Shown in pieces: positions 1-5,841 of a stretch of 5,841 nt of DNA (positions within the stretch are counted from its first letter, which is position 1; each line of letters starts with the position of its first letter). The notes under the pieces are model-generated. The model made no database searches. It was not told the DNA's origin and worked only from the letters and a program-made list of their open reading frames with translations. Position numbers and translations under genes: made by a program. Source of the DNA: Oceanospirillales bacterium (lineage in GTDB: Bacteria; Pseudomonadota; Gammaproteobacteria; Xanthomonadales; SZUA-36); assembly GCA_003232965.1 (NCBI GenBank), contig QIKG01000194.1, forward strand, positions 1 through 5,841, written 5' to 3'.

Positions 1-1229
1 AGACTGAGCCCTGGTTTAGTTCCTACACCCAGGTTATGGCAGCAGCCAATGTACTGCTAAATGCGCCGGTTGATCCAGGTCAGCCCTATTTAAGCGTTAC
101 CTACCAACTTAGCAGTAGTAATATTTATCGCACCATCTCGCCATATTGTGGTTGGACGGCAGTAGATGGAAATCCGCCTGACTGTCGCTCTGGACAGCTC
201 AACCCTGCCGTTAACAGGGGAGATTACAACGCGGCAATAGCTTTAGGCAATTCAGTGAGAGACCTGGGACTGGCTTATGCGTTTACCGGAGATGCCGCCT
301 ATGCGGAAAAGGCAATCAACTATATCCGTGTATGGTCAATAAACTCGGCAACCAGAATGGTTCCTCAATCTAGTGTGAGCATTGAGCTTTATATCACCAT
401 GCCTGGGTATTTCTATGGAGCGGATTTGATTTGGGAATACGCTGGCTGGGATCCGGCTGAGAAGACTGCTTTTCGGAGCTGGATCAAAACCATCGCCGAA
501 ACAGTGAAAACACAGCAAGTCAGTGCGATTGCGAGTGCTGTAGATGGTAATGGTAATCCGACTTCAACCAACTTGAATAATTTTGCCAATTGGAGGAATG
601 TATTGATTGGCGCGGCCGGCGCTGTACTGGATGATCAGGGGCTGCTGGATTATATGGAAGGGGCATGGAAGCATCTGATTTGGGTGCAAATGAATGGTGC
701 CGGTAGTCAGTACCCAGGCTACCTAGGCCAGGAAGTTACTCGCCCCCGGGGTTTGCACTACACCCTGTATGCGATTAATGCCATGCTCCAAGGTGCTGAA
801 ATCATGCGCCATCGCGGGGTTAATCTTTACGATTATGAAGGTCCCGGCGGTACTAGTCTGCGATTGACCCTGGGCTTTGTTACCCCGTTTGCCAGGGAAT
901 CTTGTCTTCCGCCACCAGCCGCGCCCTGTAGTTGGATGCAAACGAGTAATCGTAAACAAATTACAGAAATCACTCAGAATGACAGCATGGCAATGTACGA
1001 GATGGCCTACTCTTACTATCAGGATTCGGACTATCTGGAAGTCATTAATCACTGGGGCCGTCCAATGGATGAAATCCGGATAATGGGTATTAATACACTC
1101 ACCCATGCCAACCTTTTTGAATTAACCTTAGAGCCAATACCGGCAAGTATTTTGTCTCAACCAGAATCTATATCGGTACTGGAAGGCGGTAGTGCCACTT
1201 TTGCCGTACAGGCAATCGGGGTTCCGTAA
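1..1229 (+). CDS. Alginate-lyase-superfamily polysaccharide lyase, 5'-partial, truncated by frameshift
   Basis: The frame is open from base 3, so the true start and signal peptide lie upstream; the ATG at 36 is internal, because TEPWFSSYTQV just before it fits the family. Numbering from that Met, residues about 55-365 form the lyase domain (PF05426-like, alpha/alpha barrel), expected to cut acidic polysaccharide by beta-elimination outside the cytoplasm. Seen: GNSVRDLGLAYAFTGD (71-86), NNFANWRNVL (181-190), and QEVTRPRGLHYTLY (232-245) followed by NAMLQGAE and HRGVNLY. Arg238 and Tyr245 keep the spacing I recall for the PL5 catalytic Arg/Tyr pair. The PL5 NNH histidine is replaced by Phe183. 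Cysteines at 38, 50, 290 and 298 could form disulfides, fitting export. Residues about 368-397 begin an Ig-like domain that stops abruptly at TAA TAA; the rest continues in another frame. The substrate is not determined. A PL family number cannot be assigned by eye. Confidence 0.85.
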   Translation, partial: TEPWFSSYTQVMAAANVLLNAPVDPGQPYLSVTYQLSSSNIYRTISPYCGWTAVDGNPPDCRSGQLNPAVNRGDYNAAIALGNSVRDLGLAYAFTGDAAYAEKAINYIRVWSINSATRMVPQSSVSIELYITMPGYFYGADLIWEYAGWDPAEKTAFRSWIKTIAETVKTQQVSAIASAVDGNGNPTSTNLNNFANWRNVLIGAAGAVLDDQGLLDYMEGAWKHLIWVQMNGAGSQYPGYLGQEVTRPRGLHYTLYAINAMLQGAEIMRHRGVNLYDYEGPGGTSLRLTLGFVTPFARESCLPPPAAPCSWMQTSNRKQITEITQNDSMAMYEMAYSYYQDSDYLEVINHWGRPMDEIRIMGINTLTHANLFELTLEPIPASILSQPESISVLEGGSATFAVQAIGVP

Positions 1230-1232
1230 TAA
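1220..1232 (+). other. Frameshift/deletion junction inside the Ig-like domain of the lyase gene
   Basis: GGTTCCG at 1220-1226 is read as (G)VP in the upstream frame and as (G)FR in the downstream frame; TAA TAA follows at 1227-1232 in the upstream frame. In related Ig domains the two sides are normally joined by about seven or eight residues containing a YQW motif, which is absent here. A lost segment ending in TGG TTC CGT (W-F-R) would give a second GGTTCCG, so deletion between two direct repeats with loss of one copy explains the fused sequence and the frame change. The original length is inferred, not seen. Confidence 0.6.
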
Positions 1233-2262
1233 CGATATTCTTCCTGGAGAAACCAATCCCAGCTATACCATCGACTCGGTATCGGCTGATGATGAGGCAG
1301 ATTATCACTGCGAGGTTAGTAATAATTTAGCTGTTGCTATTAGTGATCCGGCAGCGCTAACTGTGCTACTGGATACTATCGCACCGACCCTTAGCGGGGC
1401 TGTTGTACAAAGCCCTAACCAAGTAGATATTCTGTTTAGCGAGACGGTAACCCAAGTAAGTGCTGAAGCTATAGCAAACTATCAAATTGACCAAGGGGTA
1501 CAAGTTTCAAGCGCCACATTACACGCTGACAATAGAACGGTTAGCTTGCAAATCGACAGTCTGGAGCCTGGGCTTCTGTATACTGTAACGATAAACGATA
1601 TATTAGATGCATCTTCAAATGCTAACGCAATCTTGCCTGATAGCAATATATCCATCATGTTTGAACCTACTATCAATTTTGATAATGGTTCATTGCCATT
1701 TGGTTGGGTTCCATTAACTCAGAGCAGATGGTCGATATTTTCTGACAGTGGCAATAATGTCTTGTTTCTGAATACCACAAGTTATTCGCCTTTACCTGGG
1801 CTTCGCTTGGGTGAATATATATTAGCTCCAGATAGCTATACCGACTTTAGCTTGAAGGTCGATGTGAAAACCAATGAATCCCCAAGTAATAGCAATGCCG
1901 ATTATGCATTGGTATTTGGATACCAGGATGAAAATAATTATTACTATATGCTGTTCAATAGTGCTTTCAATAATGCCAAGTTGTCTAAAGTTGTAGGTGG
2001 CGTACGAGAAGATATAGCAAACACTACAGAGGAGAGTTGGTTTTTTGACGGCAACTACCATACTGCAGAAGTTAGTCGGGTAGCAGATACCATTGAAGTC
2101 CGGTTTAATGGGGCCGTCATCTTGCAAGCTATTGATAGTGCTTTTGCCTCTGGAAAGCTGGGCCTGGGGTCATTTAACGACTCTGCATATTTTGACAATA
2201 TTCGTATTACTGCTGGCTCTGGCGCTACAAATGACCTGGTTTTTGCTGATGAATTTGAATAA
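1222..2262 (+). pseudogene. Detached C-terminal part of the lyase gene: Ig-like, SbsA-type Ig-like and lectin-like domains plus C-terminal tail
   Basis: This open frame can be extended back to a GTG at 1192, but bases 1192-1221 give residues that fit no domain and no convincing ribosome site is visible. From 1222 it reads FRNNDILPGE, then a classic Ig ending (YTIDSVSADDEADYHCEVSN), so it begins mid-domain. Next, about 1372-1665, comes an SbsA-type Ig-like domain (DTIAPTLSGAVV, ILFSETV, YTVTINDILDASSN). About 1669-2217 is a concanavalin/LamG-like jelly roll (FDNGSLPFGW, DYALVFGYQDENNYYYM, GKLGLGSFNDSAYFDNIRI), similar to domains that bind or process sugars in secreted carbohydrate enzymes. It ends in the tail DLVFADEFE. 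These are the normal accessory modules of a secreted lyase, so I infer it was fused to the upstream frame. No stop codons have built up, so the break is recent or a sequencing or assembly error. The stretch is visibly AT-richer than the lyase domain. Confidence 0.8.
2230..2262 (+). other. C-terminal tail motif of the lyase gene (NDLVFADEFE, stop)
   Basis: The last codons read N-D-L-V-F-A-D-E-F-E then TAA, after a Gly/Ser/Ala/Thr linker (AGSGAT). The same pattern, D-hydrophobic-hydrophobic-F-A-x-x-F-E-stop, ends the next gene. A short acidic-aromatic tail shared by unrelated exported proteins suggests a sorting or secretion signal; the function is inference. The start codon of the next gene (2249) lies within these codons. 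Confidence 0.6.
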
Positions 2263-5200
2263 CTCCAAAATTGTGAAATTTCGCTCTAAAGCTTTAATAT
2301 TTATACTGTTAGCGTTCTCAGTTGAACTGTTTGCAGCTCCAGAGAATGATTCAGTATATAGAACAAACTCTCAAAATGGTCGTGAGGCCCAGTTTGCGGA
2401 TATTAGCTACGATGTGGTCTATGTGCGCTGCCCCCGAGGCAAGGAACCGGTCTCCCGCAATGGTACCAGAGACTTGCTGAACTGGAACGGGGTCAACGAC
2501 TTGTGGTTGTCGGCGGCTAACAATATTTATCACCAGCCGGGCTGCGACCTGGTTTTACATGACTCCAGCGCCACCCCGGGTGACCGCAATGCCGAGCAGG
2601 TATTGGTGGACTGCGATGAAGACGATACCGCTAACCCAGTCTGCTCAGTGGTAGATCCAAATGTTTCCTTTGATGGACGCTATGTGATTTACACCAAGTT
2701 TATCGATACCCGGACATTTCTTACTGACCTGGGTATCAGGGGAATGGACTCAGCAGGTCGGCAGACCTTTATGAATCTTGATCCGAGCGGTAATATTGGT
2801 GGTAATAGGTTTGCGAACTCTCTGCATGCTAATTTCAAGCCTTATGCCGACCCCGCGCTGATTTTCATCTATGACCTGCAAACCAACACAGAAACCCAGG
2901 TATCGCCTGACAGTAAGATGTTTGCCGGTCGCGCCCATCCGGGCAAAGCCACGGAGTGGCAGTCGAAGGTTCCGGTGATGGATACGGGCGGGTTTTTTAT
3001 GCCTGATGGTCGCATTGGTTTTACCAGCAATAGAGAACAGGGTTTCGGACTGTTTCAGTTATTTGTTATGGATCGCGATGGTCAAAACATGGAAGTCCTG
3101 AGCCACCGGGCAATGGCCAATCAATTGCACCCCATGAGCCTGATGGATGGGCGCATTGTCTACACCAATTTTGATCGAATGCTACAGCGGCTTTCCAATA
3201 ACAATTTTTCTCTGTTTGAGGTTAACCCGGATGGTTCTGCGCCGTTTATTTTTGCCGGGAAAAATGATGCTACCAAGTGGTCATACCATTATTTTACCCA
3301 GCTATCAGACGGCGATATTGTGGCTACGTTATACTACAACTGGCAACAAACTGGCTTGGGGGCGCTGGAGCGTTTTCCGGTAGATCCGCCCGGGCCGGAT
3401 TTTGTCCATCGTAGAATTTCTGTTGGTGTGGCAGGGGATGTGTTACCGGAACCGCCGACTACCTGGAGAACAGGCAACGATTTGTTACCATTCGCCCGTC
3501 CCGAGCAATTTCGGTTAACCCCGCAGGCGGGCGCGGGGGACACACAAATGCGTCGATATGGTGACCCTTCTGATTTCTACACCCATCCGGTGAGTGGTCT
3601 GGTAACCATGAGCGGTCGTTTTACCCATCCCTCAGCTGCACCTGACAATGACCTGCTAACTACTTACAGCATTGGTGGTTCTTCCACCATAGGTGATAAT
3701 GTGTTTCGTGATACTACGTTGAATGCTGTGATGGAAGTTATCGGCAAGGATGCTGGTATCTGGCTGCTGCCACTAGAGCCAAATAGCACCCGCCAGATCG
3801 GCCATATTGCCGATGATGCGCGGATAGTGGTGGATTTCCCCGAATACCATGAGATCATGCCACGGGCAGTGGTGAGCTATCAGGATATTTACGGTATTCC
3901 ACGGCCTGATCCGAATAATACTCGCGCGCCCACTCGTAACGATGGCGAGCAGGATTCGCGCTTACCCGCAGGTGCACCTTATGGCCTTACGGGCGCAGCC
4001 TCTATGTATGACAGAGAGACGCTCTCACTAAACGGCACACCCTGGAATATGCGCGACGGCGGCGGCGCCATGTCAGGTCGCACCTATATGAATCTGGCGG
4101 TTAGCGGCGCTGAGCTGGCTATTTTTGATAATGATGAAATATTTGGCATCCGGGTATTATTACCAATCCCCGTTATTCCCAGAGATATTCCAACCTATGT
4201 TAGGGCAGAAAAATGGTCTGGCTTTCAGCGCCATGATTTACGCATTCTGGGCGAGTACCCGATCCGTAAGCCAGCGGGTAACGGTGTAGAACCACTCGAC
4301 GCTCAAGGCAATCCAGATACCAGTTTTATTGTGCGAGTCCCTGCTGATACCCCTTTCCTGATGCAAACCATTGATAAACGCGGAATGGCGCTGGATATTG
4401 AAACCGCGTCTCGTTCGGTTGCCCGTGGTGAACAGCAATTCTGCTCTGGTTGTCATGTACATACCCGCGTAGGGATGGATACTTTAGACTCTCGAGCCAA
4501 GGCTAATAGCAACGAGTTTGGTGATTTTACAACCAGTAGTGCCCAGTTATTTGTAGGCGAAGCGAATGGCCATCCTACCGTAGCGACCGCCCAGGAGACT
4601 TATCCTAATGAGGCAGGCGCAACTGCCCGGCGCTCCTTTGCCGTGGATTGGGACAATAATATTGCCGCTATCGTGCAAAATCGCTGCGCCTCTTGCCATG
4701 CCGAAGGTGAAGATGCCCAACAGCTCACCGGTCTGCGTTTAGATGGTGATGGGCGAACCTATGACTTGCTCACCAGAAACCGGTATACACGAGAAGATGG
4801 CGTAACCATTGATTCCGGTACCAAGTCTGGCGACGGTCTTACCGACATTGATGCCACTGGAACTGACCGTATTACTCGGCGCTTTCAGTGCTGCACACCC
4901 TCTCGTTGGGTTTCGGTGACCAGCGCCCGCTCCAGTATGTTGGCGTGGGCCTTATATGGCGAACGCCTGGACGGTCGTGATCCGGTTACCGGCCTGCCGC
5001 CTGAGGGCAGTGGTGTGTTAGTAGACAGCCAGGGGCGCGAGAACCCGGAAATCTGGCCCAAAGTAGGTGAACACTTAGCTTATCTGGTGGATATGCCTGA
5101 GGCAGAAAAACGCCTAATTACCCGCTGGCTGGATATCGGTGCGCCCAAACTCAATGTGCATGACGACATGATGCGCCCGGTGATGACCCTTACCCCAGTT

Positions 5201-5545
5201 GCTGGAAGCGCTGGTGTAACTCGTTTAATAGTGGGCCTATGGGATGACTCGCCGCTCGATTTTAGTCGCTTTAGTGTTAGCGTCAATAATGTTGATATTA
5301 CCCCTAATATAACTGGCTCGCCAGATATGGTTAGCATTCCATTCTCGACCACAGTAACTGAAGCCAATGCTGATAGTATCGAAATTATTCTAGAGGTATG
5401 GGATAAGCCTGACCGCACCTGGAGCAGAGAGCAGCCGGGTGTGCAGGCCGCTAATCGTACCCGCAGAACTATCACTGGAAGAGCCTTGTTGCGTATGGCA
5501 AATGGTGGCGAAGGCGATGTAATATTCGCCCATGGGTTTGAATAA
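2249..5545 (+). CDS. Exported HzsA-related beta-propeller diheme cytochrome c protein
   Basis: 1098 residues from ATG 2249. This start gives a good Sec signal peptide: basic start (K7, K10, R12, K14), hydrophobic core ALIFILLAFSV, cleavage near LFA-AP (29/30). ATG 2231 and GTG 2273 are alternatives; the open frame back to 2093 is not credible. No clear Shine-Dalgarno is visible, and the start overlaps the upstream stop by 14 bases, suggesting translational coupling. Residues about 45-130 begin with DVVYVRC and carry several Cys. About 130-520 holds PD40/TolB-like propeller strands (SFDGRYVIYT near 140, MPDGRIGFTSNREQG near 251, DGRIVYTNF at 300, SDGDIVATLYY near 353). PEYHEIMPRAVV lies at 531. 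Heme c sites are CSGCH (732-736) and CASCH (813-817), so maturation is periplasmic. RFQCCTPSRW (879-888) and LITRWLDIGAP near 960 close the cytochrome part. A beta-rich domain (about 970-1085) ends in DVIFAHGFE. The architecture resembles the hydrazine synthase alpha-subunit family, but nothing here supports anammox; the reaction is unknown. Confidence 0.88.
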   Translation: MNLNNSKIVKFRSKALIFILLAFSVELFAAPENDSVYRTNSQNGREAQFADISYDVVYVRCPRGKEPVSRNGTRDLLNWNGVNDLWLSAANNIYHQPGCDLVLHDSSATPGDRNAEQVLVDCDEDDTANPVCSVVDPNVSFDGRYVIYTKFIDTRTFLTDLGIRGMDSAGRQTFMNLDPSGNIGGNRFANSLHANFKPYADPALIFIYDLQTNTETQVSPDSKMFAGRAHPGKATEWQSKVPVMDTGGFFMPDGRIGFTSNREQGFGLFQLFVMDRDGQNMEVLSHRAMANQLHPMSLMDGRIVYTNFDRMLQRLSNNNFSLFEVNPDGSAPFIFAGKNDATKWSYHYFTQLSDGDIVATLYYNWQQTGLGALERFPVDPPGPDFVHRRISVGVAGDVLPEPPTTWRTGNDLLPFARPEQFRLTPQAGAGDTQMRRYGDPSDFYTHPVSGLVTMSGRFTHPSAAPDNDLLTTYSIGGSSTIGDNVFRDTTLNAVMEVIGKDAGIWLLPLEPNSTRQIGHIADDARIVVDFPEYHEIMPRAVVSYQDIYGIPRPDPNNTRAPTRNDGEQDSRLPAGAPYGLTGAASMYDRETLSLNGTPWNMRDGGGAMSGRTYMNLAVSGAELAIFDNDEIFGIRVLLPIPVIPRDIPTYVRAEKWSGFQRHDLRILGEYPIRKPAGNGVEPLDAQGNPDTSFIVRVPADTPFLMQTIDKRGMALDIETASRSVARGEQQFCSGCHVHTRVGMDTLDSRAKANSNEFGDFTTSSAQLFVGEANGHPTVATAQETYPNEAGATARRSFAVDWDNNIAAIVQNRCASCHAEGEDAQQLTGLRLDGDGRTYDLLTRNRYTREDGVTIDSGTKSGDGLTDIDATGTDRITRRFQCCTPSRWVSVTSARSSMLAWALYGERLDGRDPVTGLPPEGSGVLVDSQGRENPEIWPKVGEHLAYLVDMPEAEKRLITRWLDIGAPKLNVHDDMMRPVMTLTPVAGSAGVTRLIVGLWDDSPLDFSRFSVSVNNVDITPNITGSPDMVSIPFSTTVTEANADSIEIILEVWDKPDRTWSREQPGVQAANRTRRTITGRALLRMANGGEGDVIFAHGFE
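4442..4456 (+). other. Heme c attachment motif 1 (CSGCH)
   Basis: Codons for C732-S-G-C735-H736 of the diheme protein, preceded by RGEQQF and followed by VHTR. This is a standard CXXCH site for covalent heme c with His736 as proximal ligand. Confidence 0.88.
4685..4699 (+). other. Heme c attachment motif 2 (CASCH)
   Basis: Codons for C813-A-S-C816-H817, preceded by IVQNR and followed by AEGED, the usual surroundings of a cytochrome c heme site in Planctomycete-type and HzsA-related proteins. It lies 81 residues after the first site. Confidence 0.88.
5516..5545 (+). other. C-terminal tail motif of the diheme protein (DVIFAHGFE, stop)
   Basis: The last codons read D-V-I-F-A-H-G-F-E then TAA, after a Gly-rich stretch (MANGGEG). 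The pattern matches the tail of the lyase gene, F-A-x-x-F-E at the extreme C-terminus, although the rest of the two proteins is unrelated. This suggests a common sorting or secretion signal (inference). Confidence 0.6.
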
Positions 5546-5605
5546 ATGGCTAGTAAATTACATACATGTAGAGGCGAATATACTGGTTTTTACGCCAATA
5601 TGTTT

Positions 5606-5608
5606 AGG
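5606..5608 (+). promoter_or_regulatory. Probable ribosome binding site for the third gene
   Basis: AGG with six bases before the ATG at 5615. It favours this start over the in-frame ATGs at 5546 (directly abutting the previous stop, TAAATG) and 5600, neither of which has a recognisable purine-rich site at a good distance. The core is short, so this is only modest support. Confidence 0.35.
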
Positions 5609-5614
5609 CGACTA

Positions 5615-5841
5615 ATGAAAAGATTTATTTCGAAGTGTGTATGCAGTGAACAGCGACTAATTAATAATAGTCCGGCCGCCTCATTTGTATCTGCTGCTAA
5701 ACAAAGATTCCTACTTGTGAGCTTTGCTCTGTTGGTTATTGCATCACCTGCAAAAGCAGAAACAGATACTCCACTGTTGCTAAGCAATCCTGGTGATCAG
5801 GTTTACAACGAAGAACAGAGCTATACGCTTAATATAAGCGC
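5615..5841 (+). CDS. Exported protein with N-terminal cadherin/dystroglycan-like putative Ig domain, 3'-partial
   Basis: The frame stays open to the window end (75 full codons from this start). From ATG 5615 there is an unusually long N-region of about 31 residues with basic residues and two Cys (MKRFISKCVC), then QRFLLVSFALLVIA and an SPAKA-ETD signal-peptidase site (cleavage after residue 48). The mature part begins LLLSNPGDQVYNEEQSYTLNIS, which matches the opening strands of putative Ig (He_PIG/CADG-like) domains that usually begin NPGDQ...EG...L.ISA in large secreted or surface proteins. The catalytic or binding domain, if any, lies beyond the window. The gene lies 69 bases after the diheme gene, with no terminator-like hairpin between, so it is probably in the same transcript. 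In-frame ATGs at 5546 and 5600 are alternative starts. The first part is AT-rich like the lyase accessory modules. Confidence 0.75.
   Translation, partial: MKRFISKCVCSEQRLINNSPAASFVSAAKQRFLLVSFALLVIASPAKAETDTPLLLSNPGDQVYNEEQSYTLNIS

Noticed and set aside
723..1106. 127-codon minus-strand open frame
   Set aside because: It lies opposite well-conserved lyase motifs, has no recognisable domain and no upstream signals; it is a shadow frame.
1214..1232. Programmed ribosomal frameshift at the lyase break
   Set aside because: No slippery heptamer is visible, and a simple shift would still leave the core YQW strand of the Ig domain missing; deletion explains it better.
2093..2248. Upstream extension of the cytochrome frame from ATG 2093
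   Set aside because: It overlaps the lectin-like domain of the preceding gene, its residues look like an out-of-frame shadow, and a clean signal peptide begins only at 2249 (or 2273).
5080..5475. 131-codon minus-strand open frame
   Set aside because: It lies opposite the C-terminal beta-domain of the cytochrome protein; its Ser/Leu/Thr/Arg-rich content is typical of a shadow of that sequence.
2249..5545. Naming the gene hzsA (hydrazine synthase)
   Set aside because: Only the general architecture matches; partner subunits are absent and the catalytic residues cannot be verified by eye.
5568..5596. Possible hairpin GGCG...CGCC after the cytochrome gene
   Set aside because: Only four base pairs with a loop of about 16 bases and no following T-run; not a credible terminator.
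5532..5615. 27-codon open frame starting MGLNKWLVNY across the end of the cytochrome gene
   Set aside because: It resembles the MNLN overlap at 2249, but that follows simply from both tails encoding FE-stop; there is no ribosome site and no signal or domain.

Overview
The window looks like part of a chromosome from a free-living, probably marine, polysaccharide-degrading gammaproteobacterium. The clues are large secreted multi-domain proteins with bacterial Ig-like and lectin-like modules, an alginate-lyase-fold enzyme, a secreted c-type cytochrome and medium, patchy GC. The taxonomic guess is inference from gene style. No marker gene, RNA gene, mobile element or CRISPR array is visible.

Layout: all genes are on the plus strand and tightly packed. 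(1) Bases 1-1229 are the 3' part of a secreted polysaccharide lyase of the alginate-lyase (alpha/alpha barrel) superfamily; its start lies before the window. It runs into an Ig-like domain and stops at a double TAA. (2) From about base 1222 the rest of the same Ig domain continues in another frame, followed by an SbsA-type Ig-like domain, a concanavalin/LamG-like domain and a short C-terminal tail, ending at 2262. Regions 1 and 2 were almost certainly one gene, broken by a small deletion in the Ig domain; the junction fits a deletion between two GGTTCCG repeats. (3) Bases 2249-5545 encode a 1098-residue exported protein related to the hydrazine synthase alpha-subunit family (HzsA-related): an N-terminal beta-propeller-like half, a two-heme (CSGCH, CASCH) cytochrome part and a C-terminal beta-rich domain. 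Its start overlaps the end of the lyase gene. (4) From 5615 to the window end is the start of a third exported protein, with a signal peptide followed by the first strands of a cadherin/dystroglycan-like putative Ig domain.

The most notable shared feature is that the lyase gene and the cytochrome gene, unrelated in sequence, both end in nearly the same short tail (FADEFE and FAHGFE at the very C-terminus). This looks like a common export or surface-sorting signal. Together the genes suggest a secreted or cell-surface set that pairs cleavage and binding of an acidic polysaccharide with a heme redox protein. The substrate and the reaction of the heme protein cannot be read from the sequence.
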